DNA of 51,314 nucleotides from Nitrospira sp. (GTDB lineage: Bacteria > Nitrospirota > Nitrospiria > Nitrospirales > Nitrospiraceae). Below the pieces are notes generated by a model. That model saw nothing but the letters and a program-made list of their open reading frames with translations. It ran no database searches and was not told the origin of the DNA. The stretch covers positions 1-51,314 of the forward strand of contig JAHBWU010000020.1 in assembly GCA_019636835.1 (NCBI GenBank), given 5' to 3'. Made by a program: the position numbers and the translations under genes. Below are positions 14,731 to 24,095 of the stretch, piece after piece. Position 1 is the stretch's first letter. Each line of letters starts with the position of its first letter.

Positions 14731-17700
14731 GGTCCATTCAGGTTGACCACAGTCGGAGACAGAGGAGAGCCGGCGTGATGTTGCGATTCCAAAGCTTGGC
14801 GTTGGCGAGTAGCCTTGCCTTCGCGCCGATAGGATTCGCGGCAGAACGGCACACTCATCAGGGAGATGCAGGACAGGCATCGGCGGAAAAGGTCATCTAC
14901 CGCGAAGGCGGGTCGATCCTCCATGACCGCATGATGGACGAGATCAAGCGGCAGCAGGAATTTATCGGGAAGAAGGGCGGGTACAGCGCGGGTGCCAGCA
15001 GCCACATGATGCAACAGGGTGTGTTACTGGTGGCGGAAGACCCGGACAAGGTCTCGGTCGCCGGCGGCCAGCGCTGCCCGGCGAACGCGCCTGTGAAGGA
15101 ATACCACGTTTCGGCGATCAATATTGAAATCACGCTGAGCCGATTCCTCGACTATTTCCCAGGCTACATGTACGTGTTGACGGAAAATGTGGAGAAGGCG
15201 CGGGGCGAGGAGACAGCCAATAAAGAGGCCAGGGAGAAAGAGAACGATCCGGGTGCCGTGTCGAACGGACTGCAGGGCGATGTGATTCAGCCGCTCGTGA
15301 TCCGGGCCAATCAGGGTGACTGCCTCAAGATGACGCTCCAGAACCAGATCAGCGATGAACCGACAAATCTCGTCATCAACGGCTCATCCATGGTGATCTC
15401 CTCGACCGGCAAACCGGCGACCCCGTCGAACCCGGATACCACCGTGGCGGCAGGTCAGCAGCAGAGTTTTGAATGGTATATCAAGCCTGACACGCAGGAA
15501 GGCGCGCGGTTCTTCCGCTCCCATGCCTCGCGCGAACAGTTCAATGAGGGCTTGATCGGCATGTTGGTCGTGGAGCCACGCGGTTCACGCTATCTCAGCC
15601 CCTTCGACGGGAAGCCGATGGCGAGCGGCTGGGAAGCGATGATCGAAGACCCGAACGGCGCGGACTTCCGTGAGTTCGCGATTTTCTATCATGAAGCGGG
15701 CGATGAAGCGTTCCGCCTCTTGAATAAGAAGAGCGAAATGTTGCCGCAACGTGACCCGCACACCGATTCCTATCGACCCGGCGCGCGGCTCTTGAACTAT
15801 CGCAGTGAACCGCACGGCTCACGGATCGAACTCCAGGCCCACATGGGCTTCTATGGAGATGAGTCCATGGGCTACGGGTCCTACACGTTCGGCGACCCGG
15901 CCACGACCATCCCCCGCTCCTACCTCGGCGACCCGGCCAAGTTCCGCATGGCGGGCGGCTCGGAAATCGTGCATTCGCACCATCTGCATGGCGGCTCCGT
16001 CCGCTGGGCGCGCCAGCCGGGAATCAGCAATCTCGATTTTGCCGTGTCGAAGAACGGGCCGGTGAAGTTTCCCCCGATCAGCGATCCCTCTGACCGTCTG
16101 GACGTACAGTCCATCGGGCCAACGGAAGTGTACGATCAGGTGATTGAGGGTGGTTCCGGAGGGTTGCAGGCTTTGGCGGGCGAGTTCGTCTTCCATTGCC
16201 ATATTCCGCAGCATTATGTCACCGGCATGTGGGGCTTCTGGCGGGTGTATAACACGCTCCAGGCGCCCGGCTTCCAGACCGATGTGATGAAGCCGCTGGT
16301 GGAACTGCCGGACCGTGTCGGCCGGATGAAGGTCGGCACGACGAGCGACAAGCTCGTGGGCACGACGGTCGATTGGTACGGCGGCAAAACATTCGAGATC
16401 ACCAAGGATAAAACGGATTGGAAAGCCGATCCGGCCAAGGTGTCTGTGAAGGATTGGGTCGAAATGCAGCTACCGCCGCAAGGCAAACCGGGCCATAAGA
16501 ATACTGAAAAGGATCAGACCCTGGCCTACGACGCAACGGTCAACGATTGGGCCTGGGATGGAGCGAAGGCGCTGACGGAGCCTGAAACCTCATATGAATG
16601 GGCGAACTACACGTCGACGACAGCAGGCAAGCGGCAACAGATCCTCTTCGATCCACGAAGTGGAAAGGTTTCTTGGCCGTGGTTACGGCCGCATCTCGGC
16701 CGGCGTGTGCCGTTCTCGCCGAGCCATAGCGGTGCGCCGTGGCTGGAACCGATCCACCGACGCGATGACGGCAGTAATTCGACCGAGCCGGCCAAGCCGG
16801 GCGAGAATGGACCCTGGAGCCTCTGTCCGGAAGGGGCTCCGCTAAAGTACTTCAACATTCACGCGATCACGCTGCCCATTACGTTGAAGAAGGCGACGGC
16901 CAAGACACCGGCCATCGTCGATCCAGACGGCCTGCTCTATGTGTTGCATGAAGAGGAGGCTGAGGTTCGGAAAAATCATGCCAAGCAATTTCCGCTGGTG
17001 ATCCGTGGGAACGTGCAGGACTGCATCGACGTGGTCTATAAGAGCGAACTGAAAGACGATCAGCGGCAAGGGTTCTCCAGCAAGACGAACCTGCATCCGC
17101 ACATGTTCCAGTTCGACACGCAGGCGTCGGACGGTCCCATCATCGGCTTCTCCTATGAAATGTCGCTCAGACCTTTCACGATCTTGAAGGACGAGCATCC
17201 CGGCAAGGGGATGCCCGTGCCGATGAACACGACCATCGAAGCCGATGCGGCGAAGGGAGCGACGACCATTACAGTCAAGGATGCGTCGCGCTTTCATGTG
17301 AAGACCGAACTCGGTGTGGGAATGGACGAGGTGGGCAGGTTTGAGTCGGCCCGGATCAGCAAGATCAACGGAAACCACATCACGTTTGAACGTCCGTTGA
17401 AGTATCACCATAAGAAGGGCGAGATCGCCTCGGTCGAATGGATTCGCGAGCGCTGGTATGTGGATGCCGATTTCGGCACGACGTTCTGGCATGACCATGT
17501 GTATGGACTCGACTCGTGGGGCCATGGGCAGTACGCCTCGTTCATCGCCGAGCCGCCGCGATCGACCTATCATGATCCGGTGACGGGCAAGGAATTGCGC
17601 AGCGGTCCGGTGGCCGATATTCACACGACCGAACCGGTGTCCGCGCATATCCGGGGTTCGTTCCGGGAGATCGTCACGCACGTCATGGATTCTAATCCGC

Positions 17701-19484
17701 GGGCGGCGGAGCTGATCACGGCCGACAATCCGCAAGTCAGAGTCGGAGCGATTTCCGTGGACGGCACACCCTCCGCGGTCTATCCGGCCAGACTCAATCT
17801 GTCGCCGATGAAGTTTCTGAACGGCGGCGAAGCCACGACAGGCAGCGGCTACAACATGCGGGTCGAGCCCTTGTCGGTGCGGTTGGCGAACAACCCGGAT
17901 CCATCGAAGTTGTTCAGCAGCGCTATTCACGGAGATCCGGAGACCCCGATGCTGAGGGCGTATTTAGGCGACCCGGTGGTGGTCAGGCTCCTCGAAACGT
18001 CCGCGAACGAAGTCCATTCCTGGCACATCAGCGGGCACTGGTTCCCGATGGAACGTTACAGCAAGAACTCCATCCCACGGAGCACGCTGCATGTGGTGAT
18101 CGGAGAGCGATACGACGCGGCCATACCTGCCGCAGGCGGGCCGCAACAGATGGCGGGAGACTATCTCTACTACAGTGGTCGCGCGTCGCATTTCGCGGAA
18201 GGCAGTTGGGGACTTTTCCGAATCTTGGACAAGGCGGATGGGACGTTACAACCCCTGCCGGGTCGGAAAGAGATTCCACAGTCGGCCAAGTCGGTCTGTC
18301 CGGCCGACGCTCCGGTGAAGACGTTCAACGTGGCCGCCATCGACAAGGCGATCCGATACAACAAGGGGACGCCTGGCGCGATGGAAGTCGATCTGGAGCG
18401 CAAGATGGTGTTTGGGAATGAAACCGGCAAGATGTATGTGCTCGAAGGCGAAAAGACGAAGGTGGCTTCGGGCGGCCTTGAGCCGAGTCCGCTGACGCTC
18501 CACGTGAACGTCGGCGATTGCATCAAGGTCAATCTCAAGAACGAGATGGCCAAGGAGCGAGCCGGATTCCATGTGGACAATCTGGCGTACGATCCGAAAG
18601 AGTCCATGGGCATCAACGCAGGGAACAATCCGGGCGATCAAACCGTCGCGCCGGGACAAAGCCGGACGTACACGTACTATGCCCATCCTGAATTCGGCGA
18701 AAACGCTGCGCTGATCCAGGATTGGGGCAACGTGATCGAGAATCCGAGGAACGGACTCTTCGGCGCGGTCATCATCGGACCGAAGGGGTCGCAGTACCGC
18801 GATCCGGTCAGCGGCGAGGATCTCGCGCAGAAGAGTTCGTGGCGCGCGGACGTGATTGTGGATCGAAACGTGCCGGGCAACGACAAGCGGCAGAACTATC
18901 GGTCGTTCGCGCTTCTGTTCCAGGATGAGGATAACATCATCGGCACCAGCTTCATGCCGTACATCCAGAAGGTGGCCGGCGTGACGGCGGTCAACTATCG
19001 GTCGGAGCCCACCGATTACCGGACCGAGAAAGGCTGCGTCTACAGCGAGGTGTTCGCCTGCGTGAAGACGGGAGACCAGCCGGTGACGCCGACCATCGCG
19101 GCGCATGTCGGCGATCCGGTCGTCATTCATGTACTGGGGGCCTTCAGCGAGCAGGTTCAGCTGTTCAGCGTCTCCGGCCATGAATGGAAACACGAGCCCT
19201 ATTTGGCCGGAGCGGATCTTGTCAGCACCATGGAGTTCGGCGGGTCTGAAATCATCAATGCCTGGTTGCATGGTGGAGCCGGAGGGCCGAACGGTGTGGC
19301 AGGCGACTATCTCTGGCTCAACCAGCGACCGGGGTATCTCGATGCCGGGCAGTGGGGAATGCTGAAGGTCTTGGACCGTGACAGCCGTGCGATCCTGCCG
19401 CTAGGCGGTCAGGCCCCGGCCACCCAGCAGGCTGAAGAGCGATCGTCCGCGAAATCCATACCGGTGTCCAGGCAAGCGAAGTAG
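14727..19484 (+). CDS. Giant three-module multicopper oxidase (1585 aa), secreted
   Basis: GGAGAGGAGG precedes the ATG. A signal peptide (core LALASSLAFAPIGFA) cleaves near residue 38. Three modules each open with CPxxAPxKxFxxxAI, at about residues 117, 700 and 1191, and each has cupredoxin-like halves, so six domains are likely. Copper motifs appear in unusual order: HSHHLHG at 416-422 and HCHIPQHYVTGM at 490-501 in module 1, then HPH at 790-792 and HDH at 922-924 in module 2. The type-1 Cys is lost in modules 2 and 3 (for example YYSGRASH). Size and motif order recall the large MnxG/MofA-type manganese oxidases, so metal oxidation is plausible but not proven. A terminator follows. Confidence 0.88.
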   Translation: MRSIQVDHSRRQRRAGVMLRFQSLALASSLAFAPIGFAAERHTHQGDAGQASAEKVIYREGGSILHDRMMDEIKRQQEFIGKKGGYSAGASSHMMQQGVLLVAEDPDKVSVAGGQRCPANAPVKEYHVSAINIEITLSRFLDYFPGYMYVLTENVEKARGEETANKEAREKENDPGAVSNGLQGDVIQPLVIRANQGDCLKMTLQNQISDEPTNLVINGSSMVISSTGKPATPSNPDTTVAAGQQQSFEWYIKPDTQEGARFFRSHASREQFNEGLIGMLVVEPRGSRYLSPFDGKPMASGWEAMIEDPNGADFREFAIFYHEAGDEAFRLLNKKSEMLPQRDPHTDSYRPGARLLNYRSEPHGSRIELQAHMGFYGDESMGYGSYTFGDPATTIPRSYLGDPAKFRMAGGSEIVHSHHLHGGSVRWARQPGISNLDFAVSKNGPVKFPPISDPSDRLDVQSIGPTEVYDQVIEGGSGGLQALAGEFVFHCHIPQHYVTGMWGFWRVYNTLQAPGFQTDVMKPLVELPDRVGRMKVGTTSDKLVGTTVDWYGGKTFEITKDKTDWKADPAKVSVKDWVEMQLPPQGKPGHKNTEKDQTLAYDATVNDWAWDGAKALTEPETSYEWANYTSTTAGKRQQILFDPRSGKVSWPWLRPHLGRRVPFSPSHSGAPWLEPIHRRDDGSNSTEPAKPGENGPWSLCPEGAPLKYFNIHAITLPITLKKATAKTPAIVDPDGLLYVLHEEEAEVRKNHAKQFPLVIRGNVQDCIDVVYKSELKDDQRQGFSSKTNLHPHMFQFDTQASDGPIIGFSYEMSLRPFTILKDEHPGKGMPVPMNTTIEADAAKGATTITVKDASRFHVKTELGVGMDEVGRFESARISKINGNHITFERPLKYHHKKGEIASVEWIRERWYVDADFGTTFWHDHVYGLDSWGHGQYASFIAEPPRSTYHDPVTGKELRSGPVADIHTTEPVSAHIRGSFREIVTHVMDSNPRAAELITADNPQVRVGAISVDGTPSAVYPARLNLSPMKFLNGGEATTGSGYNMRVEPLSVRLANNPDPSKLFSSAIHGDPETPMLRAYLGDPVVVRLLETSANEVHSWHISGHWFPMERYSKNSIPRSTLHVVIGERYDAAIPAAGGPQQMAGDYLYYSGRASHFAEGSWGLFRILDKADGTLQPLPGRKEIPQSAKSVCPADAPVKTFNVAAIDKAIRYNKGTPGAMEVDLERKMVFGNETGKMYVLEGEKTKVASGGLEPSPLTLHVNVGDCIKVNLKNEMAKERAGFHVDNLAYDPKESMGINAGNNPGDQTVAPGQSRTYTYYAHPEFGENAALIQDWGNVIENPRNGLFGAVIIGPKGSQYRDPVSGEDLAQKSSWRADVIVDRNVPGNDKRQNYRSFALLFQDEDNIIGTSFMPYIQKVAGVTAVNYRSEPTDYRTEKGCVYSEVFACVKTGDQPVTPTIAAHVGDPVVIHVLGAFSEQVQLFSVSGHEWKHEPYLAGADLVSTMEFGGSEIINAWLHGGAGGPNGVAGDYLWLNQRPGYLDAGQWGMLKVLDRDSRAILPLGGQAPATQQAEERSSAKSIPVSRQAK

Positions 19485-19506
19485 GCTGGTCCGGCACCTA
19501 CGTGGC

Positions 19507-19550
19507 GGGGGAACCCGGCGAGTGAGAGCCAGGTTCCCCCGTTCGTTTCT
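19507..19550 (+). terminator. Rho-independent terminator after the multicopper oxidase
   Basis: GGGGGAACC (19507-19515) and GGTTCCCCC (19532-19540) pair perfectly, and after one mismatch GGC/GCC extends the stem to 12 pairs around an 8-base loop. GTTCGTTTCT follows, a modest T-tract. It would separate the oxidase from the four small secreted-protein genes. Confidence 0.75.
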
Positions 19551-19603
19551 CATCGACAGATGAAGTCTTGAACCCATCGAGGGCGACCCTATAGAGTCTG
19601 GCC

Positions 19604-20200
19604 ATGACGGGACGTGGTGTACCCATACCGATCGGGTGGATGGTGTTCTGGTTCATGCCGATCGTCATGGCCGGTTCGGTGCAAACCGCCTTGGCGCTTG
19701 ATTTTTCAGCCGAGCGAATCGTAAAAAACGGAGAGTCAGTCGTCACAGCCCATGTCAACGCCAAGGACGATCGCTGGCGATTCGAGTTTTCTCAACCTCA
19801 GCGCGGTGCCGACGTGATCATCGTACGAGCGGATCTCGGGACCGCCTGGCTGATCCTCTCGAGGCGACGTCAGTATCTCACCGAGCCGATGACAAGCGAT
19901 CATCGATTAACAATGAGCGAGAAAATGGACGGAGAAATCTTGCGGGAGTTCGTAGGGGACGAAACGCTGAATGGTTATCCCACGGAGTTGTTCGAGGTCA
20001 CAGTCGCTGAGAACGGGCACACTCACCAATACTATCGATGGGTAACCAAGACCGAACGGTTTCCACTCAAGACCGTGAGCAAGCAGGGGAAGTGGTCGGA
20101 AGAGTTTCGCCGACTGATCTTCACCAAGCAGTCTCCATGGTTGTTCGAGCTCCCGCAGCGATTGGATCCGGCCGATCAATCGGCAGGTACGCAACATTGA
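19604..20200 (+). CDS. Secreted LolA-like/outer-membrane lipoprotein-sorting-fold protein (198 aa)
   Basis: An N-terminal hydrophobic stretch (WMVFWFMPIVMAGSVQTALA) reads as a signal peptide. The mature part has the alternating strands seen in LolA/DUF4412-type proteins (FSAERIVKNGESVV, WRFEFSQP, VIIVRADLGTAWLI, TELFEVTV, YYRWVTKTERFPLKTV). It may bind a hydrophobic ligand in the periplasm. No cysteines or copper motifs are seen. It starts about 120 bases after the oxidase and is followed by the cupredoxin-like gene after 19 bases, so it likely heads the small-protein operon. The fold assignment is by pattern only. Confidence 0.65.
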   Translation: MTGRGVPIPIGWMVFWFMPIVMAGSVQTALALDFSAERIVKNGESVVTAHVNAKDDRWRFEFSQPQRGADVIIVRADLGTAWLILSRRRQYLTEPMTSDHRLTMSEKMDGEILREFVGDETLNGYPTELFEVTVAENGHTHQYYRWVTKTERFPLKTVSKQGKWSEEFRRLIFTKQSPWLFELPQRLDPADQSAGTQH

Positions 20201-20219
20201 GCGCGCGAGCGGAGGGTAT

Positions 20220-21005
20220 ATGAGACAACCATTTCTGAAAGGACTGTGGCTGGCCAGCTGTGTGTCGGCTATCTTGATGTTGGGGGTTCGAACAGATGCC
20301 GGGGCGTATGAGTCAGGGATTGTGGAAGATGGTGCGGTCGTGCGGGGCAAAGTCACGTTCACCGGAACCGTGCCGGATCCGAAAGAGTTCGAGCTGCGTC
20401 GGTCTCCGGACCGGGAGTTTTGCAGCGCTGTGTCGGATGGAAATGGGCATCGACTCCTGAAGGAAGTCACGATCGGGCCGGACGGTGGGCTCAAAGATGT
20501 GGTGGTGGTCCTGGAGGGCGTCGAGAGAGGCAAGCCGTTCACCTTCACCGACGCCGAAGTGGAAGCGAGTCTCTGCCAGTTCCTGCCGTTCGTCACCGTG
20601 GTCAGCGACAAGCGTCGAGTCACGGTGTTCAATCGGGATCCGATTTTACACGATATTCAAGGGTATACGTACAATGAAGCAGGCGTCGATATTGTCCTCC
20701 ATCGGCCTGCGCTGCATGAGAGCGGGACCACCGATATCGTGAAACTGGTCAAAGGGCGGAAAGTGTTTACCATGCAGTGCGGCATGCATCCCTACATGCA
20801 GAATTGGGGGTATGCGATCGACAATCCCTATTATGCGGTCACGGACGTCAACGGGTCGTTCGCCATCGATGACCTCCCCGCCGGCACGTACCATCTCAAG
20901 GCCTGGCACCCGATTTTGGGGACTCAAGAGCGGAACATCACCGTGAAACCGAACGAGACCATCTCGGTTGATTGGCTGTTTGACGCGAAACGAGCCCTCG
21001 AATGA
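20220..21005 (+). CDS. Periplasmic cupredoxin-like protein with type-1 copper site (261 aa)
   Basis: The signal peptide (LWLASCVSAILMLGVRTDAGA) is followed by a GKVTFTGTVPDPK strand start and a plastocyanin-like core. Likely type-1 copper ligands are H144 (PILHDIQGY), C187, H190 and M193 (QCGMHPYM). The C-terminal 60 residues (AVTDVNGSFAIDDLPAGTYH) form a carboxypeptidase-regulatory-like beta sandwich. This architecture is seen in methylamine-utilisation-type and other extracytoplasmic electron carriers. It probably carries electrons or copper for the neighbouring oxidase. GGAGGG precedes the ATG closely. The 3' end overlaps the next gene by four bases. Confidence 0.82.
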   Translation: MRQPFLKGLWLASCVSAILMLGVRTDAGAYESGIVEDGAVVRGKVTFTGTVPDPKEFELRRSPDREFCSAVSDGNGHRLLKEVTIGPDGGLKDVVVVLEGVERGKPFTFTDAEVEASLCQFLPFVTVVSDKRRVTVFNRDPILHDIQGYTYNEAGVDIVLHRPALHESGTTDIVKLVKGRKVFTMQCGMHPYMQNWGYAIDNPYYAVTDVNGSFAIDDLPAGTYHLKAWHPILGTQERNITVKPNETISVDWLFDAKRALE

Positions 21006-21511
21006 AAAGAAGTCTCCACGCTCTGTGTCTTGCGATCGTGCTCGGTGTGCCGCCGACCGGCCTCCCTGCCGCGCAGCCGGACGGTGCCGTCTCGTCGGGA
21101 CGGGTCGAAGTGGTCCTGGCGAACGAACATCGCAAAGACCTGGAGGAGATCAAGAAGGAGTTCGCCGAGGCGGGCCTCCGGAATCTTCATGTTCAGTTCA
21201 TGAAGGCGGGTAAACCGCCGACCAATATCGGCCTGGGTCCATCGGTCACTGCGGAGCGGGCCCGCGCCGCCCTCCGGATGGCCAAGAAATACAATCGAGA
21301 CGTCACCATCCTGTTGCCGGATCGGCTCTTCCCGGATCATTATGTGGCGATCGCATCATCCAGCTTCGATGATAGCGTGGAATATCCCGTCAGCGCCGAG
21401 CAGCTCAGGGAGCTGGAAAATCCGGCGCTCACAACGGAGCAATTTCACGCGCTGTATCGCCGGCTAGCGCCAGCCGACCAACCGCCGGTGAAGAAAGGTC
21501 GGGTGTTCTGA
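21002..21511 (+). CDS. Secreted protein of unknown function (169 aa)
   Basis: It overlaps the cupredoxin-like gene as ATGA, so it is translationally coupled. The signal peptide is MKRSLHALCLAIVLGVPPTG, cleaved near LPAAQ. The mature part has a helical segment (HRKDLEEIKKEFAEAGLRN), a GLGPSVTAERARAALRMAKK helix and a strand (DVTILLPDRLFP). That is an alpha/beta pattern resembling a small binding domain for which I know no name. There are no cysteines in the mature part. It is part of the secreted gene run after the multicopper oxidase. Confidence 0.65.
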   Translation: MKRSLHALCLAIVLGVPPTGLPAAQPDGAVSSGRVEVVLANEHRKDLEEIKKEFAEAGLRNLHVQFMKAGKPPTNIGLGPSVTAERARAALRMAKKYNRDVTILLPDRLFPDHYVAIASSSFDDSVEYPVSAEQLRELENPALTTEQFHALYRRLAPADQPPVKKGRVF

Positions 21512-21915
21512 TGATGAGGCAGATGCTCTCCGTCGTCCTCTTGGCGGTGGTCGTCGGAGCGGCGCCGGTCCTGGCAGGGCCGACGCAAGCGATTCAAGAA
21601 CACGGCAAGGCGATGCTCCGCGACGCGGAGGACATGGTCATGCACGGAGGCATGGGCGACGGCGGCGCCATTTTGCATCATTGCGCCGAAGTGACCAAAC
21701 ATGCGACGGCGATTCTCGGTGTCTTGCCCAAAGGTGATCAGCACGGCCAAGCGGCGGCGCCGCTACTCCAAGAGGCCATCACCCACTGTAAGCGGGTGGC
21801 CGACATGGGCGACAAAGTCGATCCCGGCGCGAGCTTGAATCCCGCTACAAAAGCGCGCGCGGCGGCACGGGAAGCGGTGAAGCATCTGTCGGCCATGCGC
21901 GACAGCGGCGCGTAG
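21511..21915 (+). CDS. Small periplasmic His-rich helical protein, SmbP-like (134 aa)
   Basis: TGATG overlap with the preceding gene shows coupling; ATG at 21511 or 21514 could start it. The signal peptide (MLSVVLLAVVVGAAPVLAG) is followed by amphipathic helices carrying regularly spaced His and Met: IQEHGKAML, MVMHGGMGDGGAILHHCAE, VTKHATA, and the C-terminal AVKHLSAM. This pattern recalls SmbP, the small periplasmic metal-binding protein first described in Nitrosomonas, and four-helix bundles generally. Binding of copper or nickel is plausible. It closes the secreted small-protein run, and no heme motif is present. Confidence 0.7.
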   Translation: MMRQMLSVVLLAVVVGAAPVLAGPTQAIQEHGKAMLRDAEDMVMHGGMGDGGAILHHCAEVTKHATAILGVLPKGDQHGQAAAPLLQEAITHCKRVADMGDKVDPGASLNPATKARAAAREAVKHLSAMRDSGA

Positions 21916-21921
21916 CAGGCG

Positions 21922-22035
21922 TTGAAAAACGCCGCGAGCTGCGTTCTCGCATCGCTCAGACCCTCAACGTACCCCAGAGGGTACGCCTCGTCCCTTCGCT
22001 CGCTGTGGCCTTACCGGACGGCCTTTTTGAACGGC
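21922..22035 (+). repeat. Palindromic dispersed-repeat element (Nitrospira type)
   Basis: Imperfect terminal inverted repeats GTTGAAAAACGCC (about 21924) and GGCCTTTTTGAAC (about 22020) flank a perfect hairpin CGTACCC-CAGA-GGGTACG at 21968-21985. The intervening GCGTTCTCGCATCGCTCAGA and GCCTCG blocks are familiar to me from multicopy intergenic repeats in Nitrospira genomes. There is no coding potential. It marks the junction between the secreted-protein operon and the TcmP pair. Confidence 0.65.
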
Positions 22036-22239
22036 TGTCACAGCGTCCCTGAGCCCTAAATCCTCAGCCTGGCATCGGTACAGCAGACTCACTGCGTTAC
22101 AAGCTGTTGCTAATGGGAAACAGCGAACTGCTGATTTCCGGTGAGGAAACGGGGTACACTTCGACGGCCAATCGCATGGACACAAGGTGATGCTGAGAGG
22201 AGTAAACAGTTCAAAGACGGTGTAACGCAGGACCAGGCC

Positions 22240-23145
22240 ATGCCTGATGATCGGAAAGAAAAAGAACATCAGTTTGGCGGGGAATGGACAACCCGTAAAC
22301 TCGAAGTCTTGGCCAGGTACCTGCGCAGCTACGTCACCGTCTTAAAGAGCACACCATTTCGAAAACTCTACATCGACGCCTTTGCGGGAACAGGTTACCG
22401 AGACGCACGACAAAGTGACGAAGAAGAAAATCCTCAAAGCCCATTGTTCCCTGACATGGTAGAACCTGAACCGCAGTCGTTTCTCGATGGCTCTGCCCGT
22501 CTCGCACTCCAGATCGAACCACGATTTGATCAATATATCTTCATCGAGCGTAGTCCGGAACGGTGTGTTCAGCTTGAAAGCCTCAAATCTGAGTTTCCGG
22601 CTCTCACTAATCTAGTGGAACTTCACCAGGGCGACGCCAATGTTAAGATTCAGGAGTTATGCGCAAGAAACTGGCGATCCACGCGTGCCGTACTTTTTCT
22701 TGATCCTTATGGAATGCAGGTCGAATGGAAAACCATCGAGGCAATTGCACAGACCAAGGCGATCGATCTGTGGTTGCTTTTCCCGCTCGGGATAGGAGTG
22801 AATCGGTTGCTGCCCAAGTCTGGTGATATTCCCGAATCGTGGCGTCGCCGCCTCAACCTGCTTCTTGGAACTGAGGACTGGTACGAGGAATTCTATAAAA
22901 TCGAGACCATGCCGAACCTTTTCGGGGATGACAATGAGCGTGTCGTCAAGGCCACGATGGAAACCATTGGAAGATATTTCACTAACCGACTCAAGAGCAT
23001 TTTTGCTGGCGTAGCAGAGGAACCGGGTGTGTTGCGTAATTCAGCAAATAATCCACTCTACCTTTTGTGCTTTGCGGTTGGGAATGAACGTGGAAAGGAC
23101 ATTGCGTTGCGCATCGCGCAGCATTTACTCAAGGAGGTGCGCTGA
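22240..23145 (+). CDS. tcmP: Three-Cys-motif partner protein TcmP (301 aa)
   Basis: The start at 22240 ([18 protein letters not shown]) is favoured by AGGA at 22229-22232; the frame is open back to a GTG at 22141. Signatures of the family are [19 protein letters not shown], the [12 protein letters not shown] glycine loop and [13 protein letters not shown]. The glycine loop and DPYG look like a Rossmann methyltransferase-type core. TcmP is known as the genomic partner of Gp37/Gp68 (DUF5131) proteins, which follow here with a 1-base overlap. The biochemical function is unknown. The pair is usually on mobile DNA, consistent with the abutting repeat and broken DUF433 gene. Confidence 0.88.
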   Translation: MPDDRKEKEHQFGGEWTTRKLEVLARYLRSYVTVLKSTPFRKLYIDAFAGTGYRDARQSDEEENPQSPLFPDMVEPEPQSFLDGSARLALQIEPRFDQYIFIERSPERCVQLESLKSEFPALTNLVELHQGDANVKIQELCARNWRSTRAVLFLDPYGMQVEWKTIEAIAQTKAIDLWLLFPLGIGVNRLLPKSGDIPESWRRRLNLLLGTEDWYEEFYKIETMPNLFGDDNERVVKATMETIGRYFTNRLKSIFAGVAEEPGVLRNSANNPLYLLCFAVGNERGKDIALRIAQHLLKEVR

Positions 23146-23888
23146 TGGCACAGGGGTCAGGCATAGAATGGACCGAGTCAACATGGAACCCGGTTACGGG
23201 ATGCACGAAGATCAGCCCTGGCTGCAAATACTGTTATGCCGAACGTATGGCTGAGCGGCTTCAGGCCATGGGGCAAGCAAATTATGTGAACGGCTTCCAA
23301 CTGACGCTCCAACCTCACATGCTTGAGCTTCCGCTGAGATGGAAGAAGCCGCAAACGATCTTTGTGAATTCAATGAGCGATCTTTTTCACGAAGGCGTGC
23401 CACTCGAATACATAAAAAGAGTGTTCGACGTGATGAATCGCGCGCACTGGCATCGTTTCCAGGTGCTAACCAAGCGTGCTGAGCGACTCGCAGTTCTCAG
23501 TTCGGCCCTTACGTGGAAGCCGAATATATGGATGGGAGTCAGCGTCGAGAACGACGAATACCGGGGGCGAATCGATCATCTCCGTCTGACCGGGGCACAC
23601 ATAAAGTTTCTCTCGATTGAACCGCTCCTCGGACCATTGCCCCATCTCAATCTTGCCGGAATCGACTGGGTCATCGTTGGGGGAGAATCGGGCCCTAAGT
23701 CCAGACCGATGAATCCTGCATGGGTCATAGATTTGCGCGATCAGTGCCGGCGAGCAGAAGTCCCCTTCTTCTTCAAGCAGTGGGGAGGCAAAAATAAGAA
23801 GCAAGCTGGTCGTACGCTTGAGAGAAGGGTTTGGAATGAAATGCCCCACCTTTCCAAAAGAAGGAAAGATGTGCCCGTACTCGCTTAA
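23145..23888 (+). CDS. Phage Gp37/Gp68 (DUF5131) family three-Cys-motif protein (247 aa)
   Basis: ATG overlaps the tcmP stop (TGATG), with AAGGAGGTG upstream. The defining cysteines are C20, C27 and C30 ([18 protein letters not shown]), a spacing like radical-SAM iron-sulphur loops. Other family marks are EWTESTWNP at the start, [33 protein letters not shown] and IVGGESGP. The fold is probably a TIM-barrel radical-SAM relative. No substrate is known; with TcmP it may modify a nucleic acid or a phage product, which is inference. The length is normal. Confidence 0.9.
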   Translation: MAQGSGIEWTESTWNPVTGCTKISPGCKYCYAERMAERLQAMGQANYVNGFQLTLQPHMLELPLRWKKPQTIFVNSMSDLFHEGVPLEYIKRVFDVMNRAHWHRFQVLTKRAERLAVLSSALTWKPNIWMGVSVENDEYRGRIDHLRLTGAHIKFLSIEPLLGPLPHLNLAGIDWVIVGGESGPKSRPMNPAWVIDLRDQCRRAEVPFFFKQWGGKNKKQAGRTLERRVWNEMPHLSKRRKDVPVLA

Positions 23889-24089
23889 CAAATTCGGCAT
23901 GTCTATTCTGTCTTTGGAAACGTGAAGATCCGTGACATGTGGATCTCGGTGGAACCTATTCTGAGTCTGCTTGCCCAGGGAGAAACCGTCGAAGCGATCC
24001 TAGGCGACTATCTGGATCTGGAACGAGAGGATATTCGCGCCTGCTTGGCCTATGCCCATGCCGTGATCGCTCATGACGCGCTAGCCTAA
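23889..24089 (+). pseudogene. DUF433 antitoxin-like domain, 5'-truncated
   Basis: In the same frame directly after the Gp37/Gp68 stop come KIRDMWISVEPILSLLAQG, then ETVEAILGDYLDLEREDI and RACLAYAHAVIAHD, the helix-turn-helix of DUF433 proteins (typical IRGTRISV..IL..L..G....ILxDYPxLxxEDI). The usual first 10-15 residues and start codon are missing. A GTG at 23922 could start a 55-residue form, without a ribosome site. It is either a relic cut by insertion of the TcmP pair or a shortened antitoxin. No toxin follows. Confidence 0.6.
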
Positions 24090-24095
24090 ACCTCA

